Assembly (NCBI RefSeq): GCF_000426285.1
Contig: NZ_AUFB01000015.1
Span: 62,001-126,000 of the forward strand
Source: Rhizobium leucaenae USDA 9039
GTDB lineage: Bacteria; Pseudomonadota; Alphaproteobacteria; Rhizobiales; Rhizobiaceae
Reading direction: 5' to 3'
DNA: 64,000 nt
Below the pieces are notes generated by a model. That model saw only the letters and a program-made list of their open reading frames with translations, searched no databases and had not been told where the DNA came from. The first letter of the stretch is position 1. The number at the start of each line of letters is the position of its first letter. The translations under genes and the position numbers were made by a program. Shown in pieces: positions 8,973 to 17,455 of this stretch.

Positions 8973-9590
8973 TTAAGTTCGACGTCGAGGGCGATTTAAC
9001 TCCAAAATAACAGAATCTCGCTCTACAACACTGTCGTGTTTTACCAGATCGAATTCCCACCGGCCACGGGCTTTCTCGACTTCGCGCTCGTAATCCCGGC
9101 CTTTATGCAGCAACAAACGCATATTTTCATTGCGTTCCGCCCAGGGCGCTGCGTACTCAAGAAGGACGTCCAGTTCCGCGAGCGCGCGTGCCGAAATCAA
9201 ATCGCAATTTGGAACGAGTTTTGGCGCTTCCTCGATGCGCACAGCGTGGACGGTGCCGCGAGCTCCACATTCCCTTAGACACACCCGCAGAAAGGCAGCC
9301 TTTTTCTGGTTGCTCTCCACCAGATCGACGTGGCCATCCGCCTGTTCCGTCAGAAGAATCGCGGTGATGACGCCGGGAAATCCCCCGCCGCTTCCGAGGT
9401 CGACCCAATGCGCGGGTTTAGGCTGAAGCTGAAAAATCTGGGCACTGTCGGCAATATGACGCTGCCACAAGTCACCGATCGTTGACGGCGCAACCAGATT
9501 GATGGCCTTAGCCCACTTCTGAAAGAGCTCCGCAAAGTGCTGCAGCCGTCCCTGTGTTTCACGTGAAACACGCACACCGTTCAATTCCAT
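8973..9590 (-). CDS. rsmG: 16S rRNA (guanine(527)-N(7))-methyltransferase RsmG
   Basis: A 205-residue SAM-dependent methyltransferase (GidB) that makes m7G527 in 16S rRNA. The SAM-binding motif is WVDLGSGGGFPGVITAILL, followed by VDLVESNQKKAAFLRVCLRE and DLISARALAELDVLLEYAAP. The N-terminus (MELNGVRVSRETQGRLQ) is written over a perfect parS site, so residues VSRET are encoded by the partition sequence. It lies 25 bp after mnmG and is probably cotranscribed with parA. Confidence 0.95.
   Translation of the reverse strand: MELNGVRVSRETQGRLQHFAELFQKWAKAINLVAPSTIGDLWQRHIADSAQIFQLQPKPAHWVDLGSGGGFPGVITAILLTEQADGHVDLVESNQKKAAFLRVCLRECGARGTVHAVRIEEAPKLVPNCDLISARALAELDVLLEYAAPWAERNENMRLLLHKGRDYEREVEKARGRWEFDLVKHDSVVERDSVILELNRPRRRT
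9555..9570. promoter_or_regulatory. parS site 1 (perfect 16-bp palindrome)
   Basis: TGTTTCACGTGAAACA, an exact match to the conserved bacterial parS consensus, lies inside the first codons of rsmG about 1.4 kb upstream of parB. Confidence 0.93.
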
Positions 9591-9615
9591 GGCAGGACTC
9601 TCACACCTTGCAATT

Positions 9616-11496
9616 TCAGGAAACGAGCTTCTGCTCTTCCGTACTGTTCTGCTTCCGTAAATGCGCCAGCAACAGCGATATTGCCGCCGGCGTCATTCCG
9701 TCGATCCGCGACGCCTGCGCAATATTCTTCGGCCGTGCTGCCGTCAACTTTTGCTTCAGCTCATTTGAAAGGCCGGACAAAGTGGAGAAATCGAAATCGA
9801 CAGGAATTACGCGTTCCTCCTCGCGTCGCACCTGCACAATGTCGGACGTCTGGCGGTCCATATAGACCGCGTAGGCAGCCTCGATCTCCACAGCTTCAAC
9901 AACACGTCCCTCGATCGAGCGCAACTCCGGCCACAGAGCAGACAGCGCCTCGACGGACTGTCCCGGATGAGACAAGAGCTCATAGGCCGATCGGCGCTGG
10001 CCATCTTTATTCAGATATAGCCCTGCTTTTGCCGCTTCTGTCGGCGTGATGCTCAAACCCTTCAATTGTGTTCGCACCCGCTCCAGCTTCTCCATATATC
10101 CATTAAACCGCCGAGCGCGATTCACGCCGACGCAGCCAATAGACATGCCGCGAGGTGTCAGCCGAACGTCGGCATTGTCCGCGCGCAGCGACAAACGATA
10201 TTCGGCGCGAGATGTAAACATGCGATAGGGCTCGGCCACGCCACGCGACGTGAGATCGTCTATCATCACACCGATATATGATTCTGTTCGGCTGAGTTGT
10301 ATGGCCTCGCCGCCGGAGGCCAAACGGGCGGCGTTTAAGCCCGCAATCAGACCCTGCGCCCCGGCCTCCTCGTAGCCGGTCGTGCCATTGATCTGTCCGG
10401 CCAGAAACAAGCCGGGGATCTTCATCACTTCGAGTGAGGACTTCAACTCGCGTGGATCGACATGGTCGTATTCAATGGCGTAACCGCATTGGAGAACACG
10501 AACTCGTTCCAGGCCCGGAATGGTTCGAATAAAGGCATCCTGCACCTCTTCGGGAAGAGAGGTCGATATACCATTTGGATAAATAGTCGTATCATCCAGA
10601 CCTTCGGGCTCCAGAAAAATCTGATGGCCGTCGCGCTCGCCGAATTTGACGATTTTATCCTCAATCGACGGACAGTAGCGCGGCCCGACACCTTCAATCT
10701 GGCCAGAATACATCGCCGAGCGCATGAGATTGTCAGCAATGATCTTGTGCGTTGCCGGCGTTGTGCGCGTCACGCCACACTCGATCTGCGGATTGACGAT
10801 CGTATCCGTCATAAAGGAAAACGGCACCCGCTCATCATCGGCGCCTTGGCGCCCGACAGCATCCCAATCAATCGTCGCGCCATCGAGGCGCGCCGGCGTA
10901 CCGGTTTTCAGGCGGCTAAGCGCCAGCCCGTAGCGTTGCAGCGTCGCGGACAGACCTATCGAGGGTTCTTCACCGACACGTCCCGCCGGAATCTTTTTGT
11001 CACCAATATGGATCAAGCCACGGAGGAAGGTGCCGGTCGTCAGAACCACAGCACCGCATCGGAGAACACGACCGTCCTTCAGCACCACGGCTGAAACGCG
11101 ATCATTCTCGATCGCTAAATCAAAGGCATCGCCCTCGATCACATCGAGGTTTTCGATTGCGCTGATCTCGGCCTGCATGGCGCGGCGATAGAGCTTGCGA
11201 TCGGCCTGAGTGCGGGGGCCACGCACGGCCGGACCTTTCTTGCGATTGAGCATACGGAACTGAATGCCTGCCGCATCGGCAACACGCCCCATCAACCCGT
11301 CGAGCGCGTCAATCTCCCGAACCAGATGACCCTTGCCAAGGCCGCCGATCGCCGGATTACAGGACATCACGCCAATCGTATCGCGCTTATGGGTGACCAA
11401 GGCTGTATGCGCACCCAAACGCGCAGCCGCAGCCGCAGCTTCGCTGCCCGCATGTCCGCCACCCACGACTATAACGTCATATTTTTTGTCGAGCAT
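9616..11496 (-). CDS. mnmG: tRNA uridine-5-carboxymethylaminomethyl modification enzyme MnmG
   Basis: A 626-residue FAD protein (GidA) that, with MnmE, places the cmnm5 group on wobble U34 of several tRNAs. The start MLDKKYDVIVVGGGHAGSEA contains the Rossmann GxGxxG-type FAD motif (GGGHAG). Family signatures include SCNPAIGGLGKGHLVREIDA, GPAVRGPRTQADRKLYRRAM, RLKTGTPARLDG and LFLAGQINGTTGYEEAGAQG, with a helical C-terminus (RIDGMTPAAISLLLAHL). The frame stays open upstream to 11658, but that part covers the parS doublet and has no family similarity, so ATG 11494-11496 is chosen. Confidence 0.95.
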   Translation of the reverse strand: MLDKKYDVIVVGGGHAGSEAAAAAARLGAHTALVTHKRDTIGVMSCNPAIGGLGKGHLVREIDALDGLMGRVADAAGIQFRMLNRKKGPAVRGPRTQADRKLYRRAMQAEISAIENLDVIEGDAFDLAIENDRVSAVVLKDGRVLRCGAVVLTTGTFLRGLIHIGDKKIPAGRVGEEPSIGLSATLQRYGLALSRLKTGTPARLDGATIDWDAVGRQGADDERVPFSFMTDTIVNPQIECGVTRTTPATHKIIADNLMRSAMYSGQIEGVGPRYCPSIEDKIVKFGERDGHQIFLEPEGLDDTTIYPNGISTSLPEEVQDAFIRTIPGLERVRVLQCGYAIEYDHVDPRELKSSLEVMKIPGLFLAGQINGTTGYEEAGAQGLIAGLNAARLASGGEAIQLSRTESYIGVMIDDLTSRGVAEPYRMFTSRAEYRLSLRADNADVRLTPRGMSIGCVGVNRARRFNGYMEKLERVRTQLKGLSITPTEAAKAGLYLNKDGQRRSAYELLSHPGQSVEALSALWPELRSIEGRVVEAVEIEAAYAVYMDRQTSDIVQVRREEERVIPVDFDFSTLSGLSNELKQKLTAARPKNIAQASRIDGMTPAAISLLLAHLRKQNSTEEQKLVS

Positions 11497-11550
11497 TGTC
11501 AAAACCTCGGTATTGCCGTCTGTTGGCACACCAAATTCAGGAGTCAAGAA

Positions 11551-11566
11551 GGTTTCACGTGAAACG
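11551..11566. promoter_or_regulatory. parS site 2
   Basis: GGTTTCACGTGAAACG keeps the full 14-bp palindromic core GTTTCACGTGAAAC, with only the outermost bases differing from consensus. It lies between mnmE and mnmG. Confidence 0.85.
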
Positions 11567-11589
11567 TTCCTAGCGGCGTCTCCGCGCCG

Positions 11590-11605
11590 TGTTTCACGTG
11601 AATCA
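11590..11605. promoter_or_regulatory. parS site 3
   Basis: TGTTTCACGTGAATCA has one mismatch to the 16-bp consensus (T for A at position 14). Its last three bases are the mnmE stop codon on the minus strand. It is 39 bp from site 2, about 3.7 helical turns. Confidence 0.8.
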
Positions 11606-12922
11606 TTTGCCGATACAGAATTCTGAGAAGATAACATCGAGGAGATCCTCGACATCAACCTTTCCCGTGATCCGACCCAAACTATGCGCAGCCTGCCGCA
11701 GAAATTCAGCCCGGATATCTAGCCCCGCAGAGTTAGAATTTACCGCCTGACTCAATGTTTGAAGACTATCCATCAGCAGCGTCCGATGCCTTAAACGGCT
11801 TGGCAGCGCCAGTGACAGCGCCGCGGATCGCGTTTGTAAATCACTAACCAATAACTGATGCAAATCCGTCAGACCCGCACCGGTCGCCGCGGAAATGCAG
11901 AGATCGTAGTTCCCGGTGTCCATCGGATGAATGTCTGCTTTGGTGCCCACGCGAAAGACTTTCCCCGTAAACTCGGCAAAATCGGTTTGGGGAGCGATAC
12001 CGATTTCAGCAAGCGATAGGATGATGTCTGCTTCCGCGGCCGTTTTCAGCGCTCGCTTGATCCCCTCGCGTTCAATGACTTCATCGGTATCTCGCAGGCC
12101 GGCAGTATCATACAGCTTAACCGCATATCCCTCGATGTTGAGATCGACGTGCAAAACGTCGCGCGTCGTGCCGGCAATATCCGTGACGATGGCCACCTCG
12201 CGTCGGGCCAATGCGTTCATCAAGCTCGACTTGCCGGCATTCGGCGCGCCGGCAATGACGACCTTTAGCCCGTCCCTGACAATCTCGCCGAAATCGGCGC
12301 CGGCAAGATGCGCCGACAATTCGGATTGCAGTTTCGCCATGTCCGCCCAGACCAGATCAGAGACCGACCCTGGAACATCCTCTTCGTCGGCAAAATCCAG
12401 CTCCGCTTCGACCAGAGCACGGGCGCGTGTTAACCGGTCTGCCCATCCTTCATATAGGTTCGAAAGACCGCCCGCCGTGTGTTCCACGGCCAACCGCCGC
12501 TGCATTTCCGTTTCGGCAGCAATAAGATCCGCCAGACCTTCGACCTCGACAAGATCCATCTTGCCATTCTCAAGGGCGCGGCGCGAAAACTCGCCATGCT
12601 CGGCTAATCGGCATCCCTGGAACTCCGAAAGTTCTTTGAGAAGCGCGGCAACAACAGCTTTGCCTCCGTGAACGTGAAGCTCCGCGCAATCTTCCCCGGT
12701 AAAAGAAGCGGGCGCGGGGAAAACAAGAACGAGTCCCCGATCAATAATAATACCGTTTCGAGTCCGAATCGTTTTGAGCGCCGCTTGCCGGCATTCGGGC
12801 AAGCTCCCAACCAGTGCCTTGGTCACGACCAAAGCCTCTGGCCCACTAATGCGCACAACTCCGACACCAGCGGGGAGACCGCCGCTCGATAGGGCAAAAA
12901 TAGTGTCGTTTAAATTCTGCAT
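11603..12922 (-). CDS. mnmE: tRNA modification GTPase MnmE
   Basis: A 439-residue GTPase (TrmE) that partners MnmG. The N-terminal domain begins MQNLNDTIFALSSGGLPAGV, with GVVRISGPEAL and LHVHGGKAVVAALLKEL. The G domain carries G1 GAPNAGKSSLMNAL, G2/G3 VTDIAGTTRDVLHVDL and LYDTAGLRDTDEVIEREGI, and GTKAD for base recognition. The C-terminus is IFSEFCIGK, with the invariant cysteine. ATG 12920-12922 is the family start; the upstream in-frame extension to 13030 is not conserved. mnmE, mnmG and rsmG are collinear with parAB. Confidence 0.95.
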   Translation of the reverse strand: MQNLNDTIFALSSGGLPAGVGVVRISGPEALVVTKALVGSLPECRQAALKTIRTRNGIIIDRGLVLVFPAPASFTGEDCAELHVHGGKAVVAALLKELSEFQGCRLAEHGEFSRRALENGKMDLVEVEGLADLIAAETEMQRRLAVEHTAGGLSNLYEGWADRLTRARALVEAELDFADEEDVPGSVSDLVWADMAKLQSELSAHLAGADFGEIVRDGLKVVIAGAPNAGKSSLMNALARREVAIVTDIAGTTRDVLHVDLNIEGYAVKLYDTAGLRDTDEVIEREGIKRALKTAAEADIILSLAEIGIAPQTDFAEFTGKVFRVGTKADIHPMDTGNYDLCISAATGAGLTDLHQLLVSDLQTRSAALSLALPSRLRHRTLLMDSLQTLSQAVNSNSAGLDIRAEFLRQAAHSLGRITGKVDVEDLLDVIFSEFCIGK

Positions 12923-13051
12923 AGATTGATCCGCATCCGAATCGATTTGGCCGTGCTTGACTAAGCCGCGTCCCGTCGCTTTGATTCGCCTCTCGCATGT
13001 CGCGACCGCAAAACCGCTGCATCTGTCCACGATGCTTTTTGAGTGTCAGGA

Positions 13052-13085
13052 TTACAAACAAAATCGGGCCGCATAAAGCGACCCG
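13052..13085 (-). terminator. intrinsic terminator of rho
   Basis: On the minus strand, CGGGTCGC and GCGGCCCG arms with a short TTTAT loop (13065-13085) are followed by ATTTTGTTTG. The hairpin lies about 55 bp after the rho stop, ahead of mnmE. Confidence 0.65.
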
Positions 13086-13138
13086 ACGGGTTTCTTTTGA
13101 TTTCCTAACGCCAGATCGACAATGAATCCGGCTAAGGA

Positions 13139-14404
13139 TTACGTATTCATCGATTCGAAGAAGTCCGGATTGTTCTTCGTCTGCTTCAGCTTATCAATGA
13201 GGAATTCGATCGCGTCGGTCGTCCCCATCGGTGCGAGGATACGGCGAAGAACGAAGATCTTCTGAAGATCCTGACGCGGCACAAGCAGGTCTTCCTTACG
13301 GGTGCCGGACTTCAGAATATCCATTGCCGGGAAGATGCGCTTATCGGCAACCTTGCGGTCGAGCACGATTTCCGAGTTGCCGGTGCCCTTGAACTCTTCG
13401 AAGATCACTTCGTCCATACGGCTGCCGGTATCAATCAGCGCAGTCGCGATGATCGTCAGCGAACCACCTTCTTCGATGTTACGTGCGGCACCGAAGAAGC
13501 GCTTCGGGCGCTGCAAGGCGTTGGCGTCGACACCGCCGGTCAGGACCTTACCAGAGGAGGGAACGACAGTGTTGTAAGCGCGGCCAAGGCGCGTGATCGA
13601 ATCGAGCAGAATAACGACGTCACGACCGTGCTCCACAAGGCGCTTTGCCTTTTCGATGACCATCTCGGCGACCTGCACGTGGCGAACGGCCGGTTCATCG
13701 AAGGTGGAAGAAATGACTTCGCCGCGCACGGAACGCTGCATATCCGTCACTTCTTCCGGACGTTCGTCGATCAGCAGAACGATCAGATAGCAGTCCGGGT
13801 GATTGGCGGTGATCGAATGGGCAATGTTCTGCAGCAGCACCGTCTTACCGGTGCGCGGCGGCGCAACGATCAGACCGCGCTGGCCCTTGCCGAGCGGCGC
13901 CACGAGATCGATGACGCGCGGCGACAGGTCCTTCGACGTCGGGACGTCGAGCTCCATCCGGAAACGCTCATTCGGGTAAAGCGGCGTCAGATTGTCGAAA
14001 TGCACCTTGTGACGGATCTTTTCCGGATCGTCGAAATTGATGGTGTTGACCTTGAGCAGCGCGAAATAGCGCTCGCCTTCCTTCGGTCCACGGATTGGTC
14101 CCTCGACCGTATCGCCCGTCTTCAGCGAGAAGCGGCGAATCTGCGACGGGGAGATATAGATATCGTCCGGACCCGGCAGATAATTGGCATTGGCGGAACG
14201 CAGGAAACCAAATCCGTCCTGCAGGACCTCGACAACGCCTTCGCCGATAATTTCCACATCCTGGCTGGCAAGCACCTTCAGAATGGCAAACATCAATTCC
14301 TGTTTGCGCATCGTGCTGGCATTTTCGACCTCGAGCGATTCGGCAAAGGCCAGCAGATCGGTCGGGGATTTGTTCTTAAGTTCTTGAAGCTTCATTTCAG
14401 CCAT
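13139..14404 (-). CDS. rho: transcription termination factor Rho
   Basis: A 421-residue hexameric RNA-dependent ATPase/helicase that ends transcription. It begins MAEMKLQELKNKSPTDLLAF, the Rho N-terminal helical domain. The cold-shock RNA-binding domain follows (GVVEVLQDGFGFLRSANANY, YISPSQIRRFSLKTGDTVEG). The ATPase core has Walker A APPRTGKTVLLQNIA, Walker B YLIVLLIDERPEEVTDM, the Q-loop SSTFDEP, and VILLDSITRLGRAYN. A second possible ATG (MKLQELK) is three codons in; the longer form is common in rhizobia. About 200 bp of leader separates it from hemJ upstream. Confidence 0.97.
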   Translation of the reverse strand: MAEMKLQELKNKSPTDLLAFAESLEVENASTMRKQELMFAILKVLASQDVEIIGEGVVEVLQDGFGFLRSANANYLPGPDDIYISPSQIRRFSLKTGDTVEGPIRGPKEGERYFALLKVNTINFDDPEKIRHKVHFDNLTPLYPNERFRMELDVPTSKDLSPRVIDLVAPLGKGQRGLIVAPPRTGKTVLLQNIAHSITANHPDCYLIVLLIDERPEEVTDMQRSVRGEVISSTFDEPAVRHVQVAEMVIEKAKRLVEHGRDVVILLDSITRLGRAYNTVVPSSGKVLTGGVDANALQRPKRFFGAARNIEEGGSLTIIATALIDTGSRMDEVIFEEFKGTGNSEIVLDRKVADKRIFPAMDILKSGTRKEDLLVPRQDLQKIFVLRRILAPMGTTDAIEFLIDKLKQTKNNPDFFESMNT

Positions 14405-14604
14405 GAAGGGATTTACTCTGTTTTAGAAGGGGAAAGGCAATGTTGGTCGTATTCAGAACCGCGATGAGGGTGTTCGCGGGCGACAGAACTGATACATGCC
14501 ACGAAGAAGAGATGGCGGGAAAATAGCGATTCACTTTGTGCCCCGCAAGGGGGGCTGACAAAATGAAAAAAATTTAACGTCAATGCTGAGTTCTGCTTCT
14601 TATT

Positions 14605-15159
14605 TCAGGCAAACGGCTTCACCACCACGAGAATGACGATCAGGATCATCAATACCGTCGGCGCTTCGTTCATGAACCGCCAATAGCGGGCTGAATGCCG
14701 GTTCTCATCGCGCGCAAAGGCTCGAACGGCGCGGCTGAAGAACATATGGACGCCCGTCAGCAGCACGACAAGACCGATCTTGGCATGGAGCCATCCGCCG
14801 CGGAAATCATAGACGGACCAGGCGAGATAGAGCCCAAAGATCCAGGTTAGCATCATGGCCGGCATCATGATCACCCGCAAAAGCCGCCGCTCCATTACCT
14901 TGAAGGTCTCGGATTGCTGGGAGCCGGGCGCGGCATCGGTGTGATAAATGAAAAGCCGCGGCATGTAGAAGAGGCCGGCCATCCACGAGATCACCGCGAT
15001 GATGTGGAAAGCCTTGATCCAGAGGTAGAGATTGTCCGGATGCCAGGCAAACAGGCCGATCGCCAGAGCTGCGAATAGCAGGATCATGAAATAGGCGCGC
15101 CGGCTGGCATAGGCGCCTGGGCGAGGATCTATCTGCTTTTCCCCCAATGGCTCGTTCAT
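14605..15159 (-). CDS. hemJ: protoporphyrinogen IX oxidase HemJ
   Basis: A 184-residue membrane protein of the HemJ family, the haem-dependent protoporphyrinogen oxidase of many alphaproteobacteria. It has four likely membrane segments: residues about 24-41 (YFMILLFAALAIGLFAW), about 50-70 (LWIKAFHIIAVISWMAGLFY), MPAMMLTWIFGLYLAW, and a C-terminal helix (TVLMILIVILVVVKPFA). The conserved FHI/SWMAGLFYMPRLFIYH histidines are present. The ATG at 15157-15159 follows an AAGGGGTG ribosome site in the last codons of hemE. Pairing with hemE, an earlier haem-pathway enzyme, supports the function. Confidence 0.9.
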   Translation of the reverse strand: MNEPLGEKQIDPRPGAYASRRAYFMILLFAALAIGLFAWHPDNLYLWIKAFHIIAVISWMAGLFYMPRLFIYHTDAAPGSQQSETFKVMERRLLRVIMMPAMMLTWIFGLYLAWSVYDFRGGWLHAKIGLVVLLTGVHMFFSRAVRAFARDENRHSARYWRFMNEAPTVLMILIVILVVVKPFA

Positions 15160-15163
15160 CCAG

Positions 15164-16207
15164 TCACCCCTTCCATGCACGCACATGCTCGACTAAAGCG
15201 GCGACATACGATGGATCGGCCTGCGGGGTAATGCCGTGGCCAAGATTGAAGATCAGCGGACCATGGCCGAGATGCTGGAGGATATCGTCAATTCCATCCC
15301 TGAGAGCCTTGCCGCCGGCGACGACACGCATCGGATCGAGATTGCCCTGCACCGGTCCTTCCTGCTGCAGCTCCTTGGCAAAAGCAAGGGGCACGGACCA
15401 ATCAAGGCCGATCGCATCACCGCCTGTCTTCTGGCGGTATGTCTTCAGCAGATATCCCGCGCCCTTGGCAAAGGCGATGATCTTTGCCTGCGGCCTCCGT
15501 GCCTTGACGGAAGCGATGATTCTCGCAACCGGCTTGACGGCGAAAGCCTCGAACTCCTTTTCCCCGAGCACGCCCGCCCACGAATCGAAGATCTGCACGG
15601 CATCCGCGCCGGCGTCTATCTGAGCCACCAGATAATCGGCGGAAATCTCGGCAAGCAGCATCAACAGATGCTCGAATACCTTTGGATGCCGATAGGCGAA
15701 AAGCCGGGCAGGGGCCTGGTCGGGGGTGCCGTGCCCGGCGATCATATAGGTCGCAACCGTCCAGGGTGCCCCACAAAATCCGAGCAGCGTCGTTTCCTCA
15801 GGCAGCTCACTGCGCAGACGCCGTACGGTTTCCATGACAGGAGCCAGATAATCCACCACGCCGTCGCCCTTCAGCGCCTGAATGCCGGCTTCATCGATGG
15901 GATCCATCTCCGGTCCATGCCCTTCCGTATAACGAACGTTGCGCTTCAGCGCATCGGGGATCACGAGGATATCGGAAAACAGGATGGCAGCATCAAAGCC
16001 ATATCGCCGGATCGGCTGCAGCGTCACTTCGACGGCATGCTCGGGATTGTAACAGAGATCGAGAAAGCCCCCGGCCTTTGCCCGTGTCTCCCGATACTCA
16101 GGAAGATAGCGACCGGCCTGTCGCATCAGCCAGAGAGGGGGAGGGGTCACGGTTTCTCCGCTCAGCACCCTCATTATCTTCCGGCGTTTATCGCTCAAGG
16201 ACGTCAT
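15164..16207 (-). CDS. hemE: uroporphyrinogen decarboxylase
   Basis: A 347-residue cytoplasmic enzyme that decarboxylates uroporphyrinogen III to coproporphyrinogen III in haem synthesis. Signatures are PPLWLMRQAGRYLPEYRE near residues 22-39, FDAAILFSDILVIPDAL, LLGFCGAPWTVATYMIAG, DAVQIFDSWAGVL and the C-terminal FNLGHGITPQADPSYVAALV. It is the first gene on the left of the origin region, and only 4 bp separate it from hemJ. The hemE-oriC arrangement is known from Caulobacter and rhizobia. Confidence 0.96.
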   Translation of the reverse strand: MTSLSDKRRKIMRVLSGETVTPPPLWLMRQAGRYLPEYRETRAKAGGFLDLCYNPEHAVEVTLQPIRRYGFDAAILFSDILVIPDALKRNVRYTEGHGPEMDPIDEAGIQALKGDGVVDYLAPVMETVRRLRSELPEETTLLGFCGAPWTVATYMIAGHGTPDQAPARLFAYRHPKVFEHLLMLLAEISADYLVAQIDAGADAVQIFDSWAGVLGEKEFEAFAVKPVARIIASVKARRPQAKIIAFAKGAGYLLKTYRQKTGGDAIGLDWSVPLAFAKELQQEGPVQGNLDPMRVVAGGKALRDGIDDILQHLGHGPLIFNLGHGITPQADPSYVAALVEHVRAWKG

Positions 16208-16586
16208 CCCATTTAAAAACGAAACATATATCTAAGGTTTCTATTTCTTAGAGTCGGTGACTATCAAGGATTAAAATCCATCCACGGCCGATCCAAAATG
16301 TCGCGCATCCGCCAAAATCCGGCAAAGAGAATGGATCGAGCTCGGGAAATGTGGAAAAGAGCAGATTTGAATCAATCTTTTGAAAAGCTTAGCTTCCATT
16401 TCATTTTAGGCCGGCCTGGGGATAAATTGGGAAGCCTTTCTAAAAGGCACAATTTATCCACATCGCCCACAATCCCGGCGACACGCCTTCGGCAAAATTC
16501 GAAATGTGGAAAAGCAGGCGGTTTTCCACTTGCCCGGGACCGGTCGGTTCCCGTACCTCTCTTCTCTCCCGAGATATCAACAGGCG
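16208..16586. other. putative chromosomal replication origin (oriC)
   Basis: A 379-bp gene-free, comparatively AT-rich stretch between hemE and ppsR, the known origin position in Caulobacter and Sinorhizobium. DnaA-box-like 9-mers are TTATCCACA at 16454-16462 (+, perfect), TTATCCCCA at 16417-16425 (-), TTTTCCACA at 16350-16358 (-) and 16505-16513 (-), and TTTTCCACT at 16522-16530 (+). The AT-rich segment next to hemE (about 16212-16275) could be the unwinding element. Two GANTC methylation sites occur near 16252 and 16368. parAB, parS, rho, holA, dnaQ and gyrB nearby fit an origin-proximal location. Position and boxes are seen; origin function is inferred. Confidence 0.82.
16420..16459. repeat. 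nested inverted repeat in oriC carrying two DnaA boxes
   Basis: GGATAAATTG (16420-16429) pairs with CAATTTATCC (16450-16459), ten perfect base pairs. Inside, GCCTTT (16434-16439) pairs with AAAGGC (16443-16448) around a CTA loop. The outer arms overlap the inverted DnaA boxes at 16417-16425 and 16454-16462. Confidence 0.85.
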
Positions 16587-17420
16587 ATGGAAAGTAGCGT
16601 GGAAAACCGGACGAGCTTCTTTCATCTGCATCTGATTTCTGACTCAACGGGCGAGACTCTGATTTCCGCTGGCCGCGCTGCCTCGGTGCAATTCCACACC
16701 AGCCAGCCGATCGAACATGTCTATCCGCTGATCAGGAACCGCAAGCAGCTCCTGCCGGTTCTGGAAGCGATCGACCATAGTCCCGGAATCGTCCTTTATA
16801 CGATCGTCGACCGCGAGCTTGCCGATTTCATCGACGAACGTTGCCGTGAGATGGGCGTGCCCTGCGTCAACGTTCTCGAACCGGTCATGAATGTCTTCCA
16901 GGCCTATCTCGGCGCGGTGTCGCGTCGCCGGGTCGGTGCCCAGCATGTGATGAATGCCGACTATTTCGCCCGTATCGAAGCGCTGAACTTCACCATGGAT
17001 CACGACGATGGGCAGATGCAGGATGACTATAATGATGCCGATGTCGTCATCGTCGGCATCAGCCGGACATCGAAGACGCCGACCAGCATCTATCTTGCCA
17101 ACAGGGGCATCAAGACCGCCAATATCCCGATCGTCCATGGCGTGCCCTTGCCCGAGAGCTTGATCCGGGCGACCAAACCGCTGATCGTCGGATTGGTGGC
17201 GACCACCGACCGAATATCGCAGGTCCGCGAAAATCGCATTCTCGGCGCGACGGCCGGTTTCGATCGCGGTGACTATATCGATCGTGCGACCATCTCGGAG
17301 GAGCTGAAATATGCCCGCTCGCTCTGCGCCCGGCACAATTGGCCGGTCATTGACGTCACCCGCCGCTCGATCGAAGAGACTGCCGCCGCCATTGTTGCCC
17401 TGCGCCCGAAGCTGCGCTAA
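16587..17420 (+). CDS. ppsR: pyruvate, phosphate dikinase regulatory protein (PSRP/PpsR family)
   Basis: A 277-residue bifunctional kinase/phosphorylase of the DUF299 family, which controls PEP synthase or pyruvate phosphate dikinase by ADP-dependent phosphorylation. Family stretches are FFHLHLISDSTGETLISAGR at the N-terminus, EHVYPLIRNRKQL, and the P-loop-like IVGISRTSKTPTSIYLANRG with IVHGVPLPESL. The ATG at 16587 or the in-frame GTG at 16599 (giving MENRTSFFHLHL) are both plausible. An earlier ATG at 16506 would place coding sequence over a DnaA box and adds residues not typical of the family. It is the first gene right of the origin. Confidence 0.93.
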   Translation: MESSVENRTSFFHLHLISDSTGETLISAGRAASVQFHTSQPIEHVYPLIRNRKQLLPVLEAIDHSPGIVLYTIVDRELADFIDERCREMGVPCVNVLEPVMNVFQAYLGAVSRRRVGAQHVMNADYFARIEALNFTMDHDDGQMQDDYNDADVVIVGISRTSKTPTSIYLANRGIKTANIPIVHGVPLPESLIRATKPLIVGLVATTDRISQVRENRILGATAGFDRGDYIDRATISEELKYARSLCARHNWPVIDVTRRSIEETAAAIVALRPKLR

Positions 17421-17455
17421 GCGCTGAGCATCAAGATTTCCGAGGTTCGTTCGAT

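Noticed and set aside
11497..11658. N-terminal extension of mnmG across the parS doublet
   Set aside because: The 54 extra residues are unrelated to MnmG and are explained by the parS palindromes and the end of mnmE.
14530..14565. GC-rich hairpin in the rho leader as an hemJ terminator
   Set aside because: GCCCC/GGGGC stem exists, but on the minus strand it is followed by ACAAAGTGAA, not a T-run; its role in rho autoregulation cannot be judged by eye.
16506..16586. N-terminal extension of ppsR from ATG 16506
   Set aside because: The 27 extra residues are unlike the family and would overlie DnaA boxes; starts at 16587 or 16599 fit better.
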